Origin: Rhexocercosporidium sp. MPI-PUGE-AT-0058
Lineage: Eukaryota > Ascomycota > Leotiomycetes > Helotiales
Direction of reading: 5' to 3'
DNA length: 64,000 bases
Assembly: GCA_020746875.1 (NCBI GenBank)
Contig: JAGTJL010000036.1
Location: 1 to 64,000 of the forward strand
Shown here: in pieces, positions 36,011-46,700 of the stretch
Layout: every line of letters begins with the position of its first letter
Position numbering within the stretch: the stretch's first letter is position 1
Translations under genes and position numbers: made by a program
The notes under the pieces: model-generated
Told to the model about the DNA's origin: nothing
The model's input: the letters and a program-made list of their open reading frames with translations, nothing else
The model's database searches: none

Positions 36011-36301
36011 CTTGAATCTCAGATGGTACAGGTGGAAATTTTTGGGATGAGGCCCTTCGTATCATGGTAGATTCAGGACGAAGTTCTATTTGGTATTTTG
36101 GCATCACTGCGATTTTTAAGCAGGGCACTTAGGTAAGCAACTTGGCGTAAGCTGACCCCCTCCTCCCTCAGCTCCTTGTCTAGATACATCGGTCTTTATA
36201 TCGCTGATTATAACAAACTCGGGGATTTGGATTTAAACAACACTACATGGAAGATTCTGGGTTTTTAGAAGTGACTTTAGAAGTTCAAGATAAGCTCCTC
36301 G

Positions 36302-36428
36302 TCGGGAGTGTGTGAGGCTTACCCTGGTGCTTGATTATTCCAGGAATATCTCGTGATTGGTAGGTTGTTTTGGTGGTGGTTTGTGGTTTTCTGCATGGCT
36401 CTTTTAGTGGTTCGCTTGGACTGGTGGC
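36302..36428. repeat. 127-bp dispersed direct repeat, copy 2
   Basis: Near-identical to 29452-29579 (same strand, 6.85 kb apart). It lies about 292 bp upstream of the regulator start at 36010. Differences include GGCTCACC/GGCTTACC and GATTCTT/GATTATT. Confidence 0.92.
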
Positions 36429-36639
36429 CAGCTGCTTATCGAGGAGTGACAGATGAAGTGGCTGATTAAGGCACGTGCGTACTCTACTAAAACAAAATAT
36501 TTTAAAAGTCAAGAACTGAACTATTAACAATACCTTTTCTTACGCGTAAACCTTTTTAAAGTAAAATAGATTATATCTTATTATTTAATTTTACGTATAA
36601 TAATACTACTATAGCAATTCGTCTTTGTTATTTGATGCT

Positions 36640-37131
36640 GTTAAGATCTCCTCGCTTCCCTCCTCCTTCCTCTAGATCCGACACCGCCGAATCCCTTCAG
36701 CAGAGACATTATAAGGGAAGGACCCGATATTAGACCTGGAGGCACTCTTATTATATCAGTCCTAATGACCAAAAAACGTCCCTGTGCCTCGACGTCACTC
36801 CTTTTAACTCACCTTCCCTTGAAAGTCACGAGGAAAGATTTCTGGATAGCGAGGACAAAGGAAATCCCGTTCTTGTGACGATAGGTGCACTTAGGAGGCT
36901 CTCAGCGAGTCAGGGAATCTAAGGGTTCAGGTGTAACTAAGTCATGCGGAGTCGGACTAATTCCGGAGGAGTTTCGGAAGCGAATATATATATAAGCTCA
37001 AGCTCTTTGTATTCCTTTTTTCTTCTTCATCTTCTTATTTCTTTCGTATTAAACCTATTAGCTCTCGATAGCCTCAGCTGAAGTACTACCATATACCTCT
37101 TACACCGCTCTCTTGGCTAGTGTCGTTACAG
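36640..37131 (+). mobile_element. Possible solo LTR of a retrotransposon
   Basis: A 490-bp block starts TGTTAAGATCTCCTCG and ends GTGTCGTTACA, i.e. TG..CA ends. It has a TATATATAAG box near 36985 followed by a pyrimidine-rich stretch, the layout of a Copia/Gypsy LTR promoter. It is less AT-rich than its surroundings. I see no matching second copy, no primer-binding site and no clear target duplication. Confidence 0.35.
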
Positions 37132-38274
37132 TTCTTCAGGTGTGACCCTTAGGACTTTTACGAACTATTCCTTAAAATGGGCTTAGGCCTCACACTTGTC
37201 CTCTGTAATAATAGAACAGGAATCCGGGTGATGACGACTTTGATTTTAATCATGCCCAACAATAAGGGGGCTACCTTTTACCTCAAATCCAGCATCCGAG
37301 TTTTATTAACATCTGCGAATCCTATTTATTTGAAGATATAGCCGCCGTATTTACTGAGTATATAGAATTCTCGATAAATTATTTTACTACTACGCTTGAT
37401 CTATCTAACAGAACGAGAAATAGCATATATTATTAGTTAGGTAAGTCGCATATCATCCTTCCTCCGCTCTACCTTTATTCACATCGCTGCTCTTAACTGC
37501 TATATAATTCATCTATTCTAGGAAACTCGATCATTAACGCATATCAATAGACAATATTCTCATGTCTTCGAAAGGCGAGATTAAGATTTGTAAAAAACCT
37601 AACCTAAGAAGCATGGTATGGTTTTAGCTACAGTTCAGATCCCACTATTCTTCCGGATAACAAAGAGCATTCCTTGGCGGATTTAAATCCTTTAAGCACG
37701 GTCATATAACAGATAATAAATAAGAACATAAAGACCTCAGAGTTTTCACTAGAGGGCTAGTCTACCGAGGCAGTTTATTTTGTGAAAGCTACTTCTTCTG
37801 CAAGACCAGACAAGCTATCGGATATAAGTTTGCCTAATGTTTAATTCGGCTCGTTACTAAGGCTTCCCAGCATATCTTTTTGAGTCGTTCGAGCAGCGCT
37901 GAGATATTGACGCCTCTGTGTATATTAGCCCATTTGCTAGCTTCGAAAGACGGACACATGAATGGAAATTCAGGGAGGAGACCACTCGACTGATTAGTTA
38001 TATTTCAAAGGTATTTCAGTTACTACCTTGCCCGAAAGCACAAATGAGGCGAAAATAAAGTGGCTATTCTAACAGTAGCAGAATTGTAAAAATGTTATAT
38101 TGCAGTCGAAAGCAAGAGATCCAGAGAAGAAAATATAGCATGTATCACCCCAAGATGGGGTCATTATGGCATTAAGCTATAACTTGTGCGACGCTAAATA
38201 CAGGGGTAACATATAGCGGTTGATGATATTCTGCATTTCCCTTGCACCCGAAACACCTGTCACACAGCCCGTCT

Positions 38275-38928
38275 CTACGCCGTCTGGTCGTCAGTCATAG
38301 TAAAGCTGAATTGACTCTGATCCAATCCGTCCTCCCCGCCAGGCAATACCAGTGCGCACCAAGAATTTTCAACCAAGTCAATGCCCTGTTTGGCAGTTCC
38401 AATAAAGTCTTCCCAGCGAATCCTCAACCTGAAGAAGTCCCCTGCATCAGTAACGACCTTAAAGGCGAACTGCAAAGTGCCATCCCAACCATTCGCAAAA
38501 CGGTGGTCAATGTGAAAAGCTTCTTTGCTGAGAGAAGTGCCTCGAGAAGACGACCCGCTATCGATGTTCCATGATAGGGTGTTTTCGTCTTGATATCCCA
38601 CAAGAAGGACCCATTTCCAAGAGCCTGTAATTCCGCGCACAGCTTGCTTGAGAGTCAAATTGACCACCCGCCTGAAATAACGGATCTCTCGTTTGTCAAG
38701 GCCGTGTTCGTAAATGGCGACGTCAGTCTGGCTGTCTCGATTCGCGAAATTGGTAGACACAACTCCATCTTCGGGAGAGGAAAAAAACGGGGTCGAAACT
38801 GATGACATCCAGTCATCGCTTTTAGCGTCAATGCTCTGAGCATTTGAGGTGGCTGGCGTCTCCGCTGGAAGGGTGAGACTAGTGACGCAGACCCCGAGGA
38901 GTGGCAAAAGAGCAAAATGGAGTTTCAT
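38275..38928 (-). CDS. Small secreted protein, 217 aa, family unknown
   Basis: ATG at 38928, single exon to TGA/TAA-type stop at 38275. Residues 1-17 (MKLHFALLPLLGVCVTS) form a clear signal peptide, followed by a Pro/Thr/Ser/Ala linker. A dibasic Lys-Arg at 79-80 (HGLDKR|EIRY) is a possible Kex2 site that would release a C-terminal domain of about 137 residues rich in aromatic and beta-prone segments (GSWKWVLLVGYQDENTLSW). After the signal peptide there is one cysteine (Cys191), so it is not a disulphide-rich type. It sits next to an AT-rich island, like many host-interaction genes; an effector role is inference only. Confidence 0.7.
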   Translation of the reverse strand: MKLHFALLPLLGVCVTSLTLPAETPATSNAQSIDAKSDDWMSSVSTPFFSSPEDGVVSTNFANRDSQTDVAIYEHGLDKREIRYFRRVVNLTLKQAVRGITGSWKWVLLVGYQDENTLSWNIDSGSSSRGTSLSKEAFHIDHRFANGWDGTLQFAFKVVTDAGDFFRLRIRWEDFIGTAKQGIDLVENSWCALVLPGGEDGLDQSQFSFTMTDDQTA

Positions 38929-39972
38929 GATGGAATTTGAGAATGTATTGTGCGCAAAGTGTAGAAAGGCTGCGTTTGAGATTGTCGTTGTAAGTAAAAT
39001 CTGGGGGATATTTGGGTCTATTTATACTTAATGATAGAGATTTCTTTTCAGGAAAGACGTTACCGAGCATGTATAACACGTGTTACTTTTTATGTCTTTT
39101 ATATTATACTTTACTTAGAAGTATAAATGCTCGTATGATAAAGGTTAATACTCGTATAATAAATAAACATTAATACTACTAATGTCCTTTATTCACGTGA
39201 CCAATTCTTTTTCAACTGAGGGATCCACAAATCGCTCAATGTAAGATAGATTCGATGATTTCGGTGCAAGATGTACCGACAACTTCAAGATTACAGGCAT
39301 GCGATGACAGGACACGAAACCCTGTATACACCTTCCAATCGACAGAGGAAACTGGAATGATAACATATCAAGGAAGTGATAGCTACCCATGATAACAAAC
39401 TACCTCTTTTTTTTTTCTAGCGGTGAGCTCAGAGCAACACAACTAAGTTATGGCAGCCCCCTGTGGAGCCAGCTTTTGAGGAGTCTACAACATCCACAAG
39501 TCATATTTTGGTGGAGGAAAAGTAAGTTAATGTCGCTCCTTAATATTTGCGAGTGTCATTCTTTCTAGTTGCTGTAAATGGAAAGAAGCTTGACGAAGAG
39601 TGGATCTTGTGCTACTAGAAGCTGAAGTCAATAGAAGGAACGCGGTTACTCCTGAATTGTACATCATGTACTGTCAGTACTGAATTTCTTTGAGCTTTGG
39701 GAGGACAATTCGCTCAGGATTCTTACGAAGATGGTAGAACAGCTCTCGCTTGTAGGAATTATGCACCTGTCGACAGTTGTGAAGAGATGTGAACTGAGGC
39801 GTGAAGACATTCCGAATCTTTACAGATTTGGATCGTGTTAAACTCTATTCCCTGACCCCCTCCCCTCCTTGATAACTCCCTTTTCAGACCTCATCAGTGC
39901 CTTAACACCTTTCTCCACTCCCCAAACTTCACAGCTCCAATTCCCTCACCCCTCGCCCCGCCGGTCCCCCTC
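38929..39972. other. Intergenic, no gene seen
   Basis: The first 150 bp are the promoter of the secreted-protein gene; 39.07-39.18 kb is a short AT-rich patch. Remaining short ORFs are not supported. Confidence 0.5.
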
Positions 39973-42033
39973 TCATTCAAACCTCCTAACCTCCCTCACA
40001 CCGTCCACAAAATCAATAACCTCCAACAAACTCTTACACTCCATCAGCCCTGCCCTCTCCTCCTTTGTAAAAAGCGTCGTCCCCCTCCCAGACTGACTCC
40101 GATCACTACCCACCATCTCGCTAAGATGATGCACCACGAGCTTGAACGGGATCGGAGCTCTCATCACGCTATTCATGAAGAACTCGAGGACTTCCCAGCG
40201 ATTATCCTCCGTTCCCTCTCTCTCACTCACCGCCCCTGCCTTTCCCTCCAGTTTCTCCTTTCCTGCTGTCTCGCTTCTCTTGAAGGTGGGAGCGAACAAC
40301 CCCGGACATTCTAGCAAGCCCCTCGCGCTCATAACACCGTCCACACCCGTGTGCTTGACAATGCGGTCTACGTCGGATAGAGAGAAAACATCGCCATTCG
40401 CTATAACCGGTACGCGCGCATGTTCCTTAACGAGTTTAATAGCATCCAGGTTAACCGGCTCACTACTCCTCGTATGCCTCAACCGACCATGCACAGTAAT
40501 GAAATCCACACCTGCGTCCTCAACTTGCCTCACAAAATCAAGCGTCTGTCGAAGATCTTTATGAACCCTAATCTTCACCGAGATTGTCTTCTTTCCCTCA
40601 TAGCCGAGTTCGTGTAATGTTGATTTGGCTGTGGTAACCATCTCGGAAACGAGGGTTGGGTGTTGCATTAGTGCTGCGCCGAGGGTTTCGGCGCAGGCCC
40701 AGGATTGCGGACAGCCGCAGTTTATGTCGATGCCGTTTATGTGGGGAGCGAGGAGTTGGGTGGTGCGGCGGATTTCCAAGGGAGAATTCACGCCGAGTTG
40801 GGCGAGGGTTGGGGTGGGGGCGGGAGAGGTTGTGAAGTCTGGGGAGGGGGTGGTCAGTTGATTTTGACTGGGTGAGGAGTCTAATTGGGATGTGAGTGTG
40901 ATGAAGGAGGAAGTGCGTGGGATGAATAGGAGGGAGGATTGGGGGCGGGATTGAGACTTGGACTTAGTGGTGGAGTAGAGGCTTGGAGCAGAGAGCCGGA
41001 CGGAGGTGTGCTGGATCAGGAAAGGAACATATGAGACTCACCACTATCTCTAGCCAGGATACTGCGATTGAACTCCTTTGCCAGAATCTAGCCACTCATC
41101 AGTCAGATCTATACTCTTCATTCTGCCGCTCTCGTCGCGACCCTCACTCTAGCACACTTTTCATTGTGTCTGGGTGAAGATTCCTGCACCTCAATTGCTC
41201 GACTTGCCACCCCACACCCATCTGGCTCGAAGATGATCTTGCCATATCTCCACTCCCAAACTTTCTTGTATATTTGAAAAAGGGAAAAGGAAACGACTCA
41301 CCATAGGCGTCCACGTCAAATCAACACCATACCTCGCGACTGTCTGTCTGAATGCCAACTACCGCCAAACTCCGAGTCAGCATCTTCGTGACTAAAGAAC
41401 ATCCATCGTAACCACCAAAAAGCACAATCAGCTAGCTAGCAATATCACAAGTCATCTCATGACGCTTAAGTGTTGTCAACGCCTCGCATCCTTCACTCTG
41501 GGGTAAACGATCTGTGATTTAAGCTGAGAGAGACGGAGTGATCCAAAAAAAGGAGGAAGTAGAAAACAGAATCAAATCAGGAAGGAAATCCATCTGGAAA
41601 TATTTTTCTCCAGTCTAATGTGTGGATCTCCTATTCCCTTGGAGCTTCGAACCTTCAAATCCACGCAAGAATTTCCTGAAGCATCACTAGATACCTCATT
41701 TCAGAACTGCGCATAGCTCATACCAGTCTCATAGACATCCGCCCTGCCAGCTTCACAGCCACCTCCTCTCACAGGCCTCCGGCCCTCACCTCCCTCACCC
41801 CTTCACACCATCCCCCACCTCTCAGAGCCTCTCCCATGCCCCCTATTCCTCTCCCTCCCTTTCCCTATTTCCCATCCCCGCCGCAAAATTCAAATAGAAA
41901 TATCCTGATTCGAAGAAACAAGCAGCAAGAAGCAAAAAGAAGGAAAATCAAAACAAACTTTGCTATAACGCACCATAGGCGCAGCACAATACAGAACCCT
42001 TCCTTGGCTTTTAGCGAGATCGAATAATTTCAT
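39973..42033 (-). CDS. dus4: tRNA-dihydrouridine synthase, Dus4 type
   Basis: Four exons, 42033-41959, 41358-41302, 41087-41042 and 40838-39973, join in phase into 347 aa, close to the usual length of Dus4. The first exon gives MKLFDLAKSQGRVLYCAAPM then VRYSK; the second LAFRQTVARYGVDLTWTPM; the third ILAKEFNRSILARDS; the fourth starts D/FTTS and contains NGIDINCGCPQSWACAETLG, the hallmark around the active cysteine and FMN site. KIRVHKDLRQTLDFVRQVE, FITVHGRLR and PVIANGDVFSL follow, all typical of the TIM-barrel Dus fold. The enzyme reduces uridines in the tRNA D-loop with FMN and NAD(P)H. Introns are 600, 214 and 203 bp, long for this window; the first donor is GTTTGT. Confidence 0.92.
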
Positions 42034-43302
42034 CGGACTGTACGTTGTTCATCAGCTACGCACTCGTGATCCCCCACCTGTCTGCCTTTTCACCCTCAGT
42101 CCCGCCATCAATGAATTGTTTGATATACAGATCTAGATCCCGTGACCTTATAGTCGCCTTTGGCAGCGGAGGTTTGTACAGGTGGATGATGAAGGAATTC
42201 AGGGGAGTGAGAAAGAGTAACGTACTTCACAGCGAGTCCCGAGACTACCTGTCCCGAACCGGTGGCGTTCTCATCGTTGAGAGATGGCATCTTGGCGGAT
42301 TATGAGAGCTTTTAGTATCATGGCGTTGTTGTATCTCCTTGTAGGTGTTTGGGTGATGGAACACCAGGATTGTGTGAGGTTGTCAAAACGCATCAAGCTA
42401 GCCTGCAAATTAAAGTCTTGGCGCCCTACAGTACACCACACACACACACCTCAATCACACCCCACAAAATTTCCCATCACCATCCCGTACAGTCATGATA
42501 GATAATCACAATATCTCCAGACCCCATAAACAAACCATTGATAAAAATCCCCGCTGCCCATCTGACTCCTCTTACCCACCATCAAGAGAACATTTTCAAA
42601 ATTAATTTTCAACGACTTTTCTCTCACAGTATCCGATGTTCCGACCCGCCAAGCCTCTTCTTCAACCTGCTCTGTATCGCAGGTGCCTCTACCAGACTAC
42701 CACAAGAAAGAAGAGAGGGTACGGTACGAGTCAGACACATGCACTCCACCTGACCACAGTGCGAATTCTGACTCGGTCGGCATTCGAATTTAGCAGTCCT
42801 CGCTCAGAGAATGTGAGAATGTTAAACTCAACTGTGCAACTAAGCTGCTTCCACGATGTTCTATCGAACGTGGGAGCATTGTTTTAGTCATACGGAGTTG
42901 GAACCGATTTCTTGGTTTGGAAGAGGTGGAGGAGATTTGAGTTTTTGTTTCATTTGACTTCGTTCATTTGCTTTGAGGATCAATAGAAGAGGCGAGTAAG
43001 TGAGTGAGTGGAAGATGAAATATAGTGGAAATATTAAGTTGTTGTTTCAGATGCATGGTATGTAGAATCGTTGATTTAGAAACTAAGAAATCGTCATCGA
43101 GCACGAGGGCTGATGGTATGAACTGCCTGCCTGCCTAGCTATAACGCCATGAAGAATAAAAATGTGAGATAAAGGCAGCCCAGCACACTCCAATCCATCC
43201 AATCTAGAACACCATCATCTCCACTCAAGCCATGCAGTTGCAACATCCAAAGGAAATTCGTCAAATTGCGTCGATAGGGAACACCCAAAGCAGACATCCA
43301 CT
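42034..43302. other. Intergenic, one doubtful small ORF
   Basis: A plus-strand ORF at 42636-42887 (MFRPAKPLLQPALYRRCLYQ...) has an Arg-rich, mitochondrial-presequence-like start and a possible GTACGG..CACAG intron, but no coherent full product could be built. A (CA)n tract lies at about 42436-42450. Confidence 0.4.
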
Positions 43303-44805
43303 CTACTCAATAGCAGAGATGGAATGACCCGCCGTAACAGGGTTCATACTATCACTCCACTGGAACTTAAAGTCCTCTCCCAACTCCTTCTTAATAGCCG
43401 TCTTAACCGCTTCAAGCACATTATTAAACACCCCGAAATTTGCGGGGTTCTTCTCATCATTCTCCCCACCCTGGAAAACACCCGTTCTAACCAAACAAGT
43501 ATTCCAGCCGTACATGTTCCCTCCGATGATGTCGGATTGCGGATTATCACCGATCATGTAGATGTTCTTTGGGAGCTTCTCTTCCTGGTGAATGGTTTCC
43601 ATCCAAGAGGCCATGATCTCGTCGGCGTACTTGTAGGTAGCTAGTTCGGGCTTGCCGTAGACGACACGCTCGAGTTCGTGGCCGGTGATGGCTTTGTAGA
43701 TGGCTTCGAGGGCGATGCGGAATGTACCCTGAGACATGCGGGGGATGGGGTGCTCCGTTGGGCAGAGGAGATCGCCTTGCGAGAAGTAGATAGGGAGGGA
43801 CTGGGTGGTTGGGTCTTTAGACCGGGTGCCGAGAACACCGGAGTCAGATTGCAACAGGTCCATGATGATTTGGAGATCGGTTGCGTAGTCGCGGGAGTCG
43901 GAGAAGACGAGGATGGCGTCGATGTTGACTTTGCTGAAATCGCGAGGGGTGGAGGTTGCGCGCTGTTCGGCGGTGAAATGTTCTCGCAGGGGGGCGATGG
44001 TGGGTTGCGAGGCGTAGATGTCGTTGGGTACGACAATGTCTTTGAAGCCATATTGTTTGGCTACTTCTCGGCATTGATAGTTCTCACCACCGACGACGAG
44101 GACGGTCTCGTAGTATTCAGCCAAAGCCGACATGGGCGTGTGGGATTGGATGAATTGCTCGGTGGAGACGGGATTATGGAGGATCTTGGAGAGTTGGGCG
44201 CAACGTGCTGCTTCTGGCTTTCCGGAGCCGTTGGTAAGGAAGATGTGAGGGATCTTGATGCCGAGCTCATTGTCACCGTTGAGAATCTCGAGAGCTCGTT
44301 GACCTTCTGGGATGAGACGGTCACCGTGGACCAAGACACCATCGATGTCGAAAGCGAATGCCATGTCTTTTGCGGCTGCAGTCTTGACAGCTGACATGTC
44401 CTGGACTTGGGATGAGAGAATTTCACGAGTTGGCTGGATGGCAGGCATTCCAGGTCTAGTTGGCTTTCCATCCTGAGCTGTTACAGATGAAAGACGTGAT
44501 TGACGCTTTGAGCGCGGGATTGGTAGTGATGCTCCAAAGCTGTTTCTGGAATTTCTCCGGTCGACTTGAGATGGAGCGATGCTCAAAGAGTGCATAAGAG
44601 CGTCACTCTCAGCGATCGAGGATCTTGATGCTGGGACTTCAATGCTGTTTGGATGGGCATTGTCTCCAGGGATACTGAGAGTGTGGGTGTATTTGGCGGG
44701 AGATCCATTGCTGATGATCTTTTGAAGGTGGTTGCGTTGAGCTTCCGAGGGAGTTTGAGGTCTCTTCTCCTCGGCATTCACGTCGGATGATTCAAAGGAA
44801 GGCAT
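43303..44805 (-). CDS. HAD-superfamily IIA hydrolase, CECR5/HDHD5-like
   Basis: Single exon, 500 aa. The ATG at 44805 (MPSFESSDVN) was chosen because the frame further upstream has no ATG. The first 145 residues are Ser-rich and likely disordered. The HAD core begins FAFDIDGVLVHGDRLIPEG (nucleophile Asp153 and Asp155), then HIFLTNGSGKPEAARCAQLS (motif II), YGKPELATYKYA with the motif III lysine, and MIGDNPQSDIIGGNMYGWNT (motif IV). The fungal relatives are mitochondrial or cytosolic phosphatases of uncertain substrate. All catalytic motifs are present. Confidence 0.9.
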   Translation of the reverse strand: MPSFESSDVNAEEKRPQTPSEAQRNHLQKIISNGSPAKYTHTLSIPGDNAHPNSIEVPASRSSIAESDALMHSLSIAPSQVDRRNSRNSFGASLPIPRSKRQSRLSSVTAQDGKPTRPGMPAIQPTREILSSQVQDMSAVKTAAAKDMAFAFDIDGVLVHGDRLIPEGQRALEILNGDNELGIKIPHIFLTNGSGKPEAARCAQLSKILHNPVSTEQFIQSHTPMSALAEYYETVLVVGGENYQCREVAKQYGFKDIVVPNDIYASQPTIAPLREHFTAEQRATSTPRDFSKVNIDAILVFSDSRDYATDLQIIMDLLQSDSGVLGTRSKDPTTQSLPIYFSQGDLLCPTEHPIPRMSQGTFRIALEAIYKAITGHELERVVYGKPELATYKYADEIMASWMETIHQEEKLPKNIYMIGDNPQSDIIGGNMYGWNTCLVRTGVFQGGENDEKNPANFGVFNNVLEAVKTAIKKELGEDFKFQWSDSMNPVTAGHSISAIE

Positions 44806-46700
44806 GTTGAAGGTTGAGATGAGATTTAAGTATCTGTGGTATAGCAGGTGAATGGTTGAGGAATGAGAAGCACTTTGAAGGGAGTACGGAGTCAAGAGCG
44901 TGAGTTTGAGTGAGGAGAGTGGTATATGAGGAGTTCCCTGGCGGGTCTTCAAGTATATATCTCTGAAGAATCCGGATGAAACGACACTAGAAAATTCAAA
45001 GACAAAAAATGAGACTTCGCTCACCGCAAGGGTAGCTCCATCAACAACTGACAGCACGCACTTGCATGTGAAGTCATACCAGTGGTTGACTCACTTGCCT
45101 TCTCTTCGGATCCCTTTCCGTATACTTCTCGTCATTGCAGCACCGTTACCACGAATCTGCTCCACCTCAGCCTGTCACTATGCTGGAAGTCTTGTTGCTG
45201 AAATTTGAGATCCATGCTTCTGGATGACGGTGGATAAGAATCTGTATCAAAAGCGGACTAGAGCTTGTTGGAAGAGGCTGAGCCAAGCCCGAAAGAGATG
45301 CTGATGGACGGACATTTAGAGTTCCAAAGTGGGTTCTGATAAGGTCATCGAGCGGATCTCGGGGGGGGTGAAGAGTTTGCTATTCGTGGCGAGGGTGGTG
45401 GACAATTGGGTATAGGTGGATGGACAGAGGGGTGGATAGCGAGGATGAAGGTGCGAAGATGACAAGATGCGAGAGCAGGAGGAGCACGGCATCGCATCAT
45501 AGGAGGAGAAGGGGTCCAACTTGCATGCACACGGGATCCAGCATGACGTTCTTCGGGGCCACTTTGTGTGGACTGCTGAGACTGTTGGCCGTGAATTCAC
45601 CGAGAAGAGAGCGGAATATCGAAAATATATGGATAATACTTATGTAGTGGGTTATTTACCTATGTCTGAATGAACGGTGGCATAAGGATGATCCACATTT
45701 GATGTTTCCTGTTCCTATTTGTTTGTTTGGTGGCAGGAGTGCCGTGCTGTAGTATGAAAGGCTTGATGTAGAGTTTGACATGAGCAAGCGGCAAAATGTC
45801 AGAATTGTTAGTGGTTAGGTTAGGTAGGATTAGATAAGGGACGGAGGGGTGAAATGTTATTGGTGGTGGTGAAGATATTTGGCGAGCATGAGAAAGAAAG
45901 AAGCTTCATGAAACGTGAAAAGGATGTGTGGATGTGGATATGGATGTGAAAATCGGTGGCGCCAGGGCAGTCGGCGGACTGTTACTATCAACCGGCGCTA
46001 GTCCTGACGCTAGAAGGATCTTAGGCTTAGCTCCTCCTAGCCTTGTGCTTAGTGCCCCTTAGCCGCGGATAGCCTTGCATGAGAATCGAAAAAGCTCCAC
46101 TATTTTATGGAGCTGACCACCACCCCCCTTGACCGACCTCCGTCATTCTGACCCACACAGATCTACGTCCCACATGCATGCATGCAAGCATCTTCGTCTT
46201 CACCTCTCGCGGCTTCAATTCGCACCACAACCACTCACTCACTACCTTCACCCGGGAGGCTCTTCGGTTGATTTCCTTCTCTTTGTTTCGATTGACTGGC
46301 TCGGAACCCACATACCAACTCTACGGGATCCTACTCAACCCTACTCGGTATCTGCTGGGTCCTGCCGATGGATCCAATCAACGTCATCGCCGTCTCGATA
46401 AGAAGACGGTCAGGTAGGAGAGATGTTTCGAGAATAGTGCAGGCATAGTACGAGGAAAAGTCAGTGCAGAGACTTCATGCTGTTGAGCAGGAGATGATTG
46501 ATATACCACTTACTCACATGCAAGAACTTACCCAGCTAGCTAGATCATTATCATCAACATCACACACAACCTCTTCGAATTTAACCCCCACCTTAGACGA
46601 TACCCCTCTAAACCTGCGGACTTCGAACCTTTACCGCTCCAACTCCTTCCTTCCTATCTACCAAATCACCCCCACCAACGAAACACAACAAGCCTCCGCC
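44806..46700. promoter_or_regulatory. Divergent intergenic region (HAD hydrolase / aldo-keto reductase)
   Basis: 1.9 kb without a supported gene. Short ORFs at 45.3-45.6 and 46.1-46.4 kb overlap on both strands and lack protein character. It must contain both promoters. Confidence 0.5.

Larger units (their letters stand above)
36011..38274. other. Regulator promoter, then AT-rich island
   Basis: Contains repeat copy 2 at 36302-36428 and, from about 36.47 kb, an AT-rich island to about 38.2 kb with a possible solo LTR (separate entries). No coding relic recognised in 37.2-38.2 kb. Confidence 0.5.

Noticed and set aside
42636..42887. Small mitochondrial-like ORF
   Set aside because: Presequence-like start only; splicing gives a 38-residue product with no known family.
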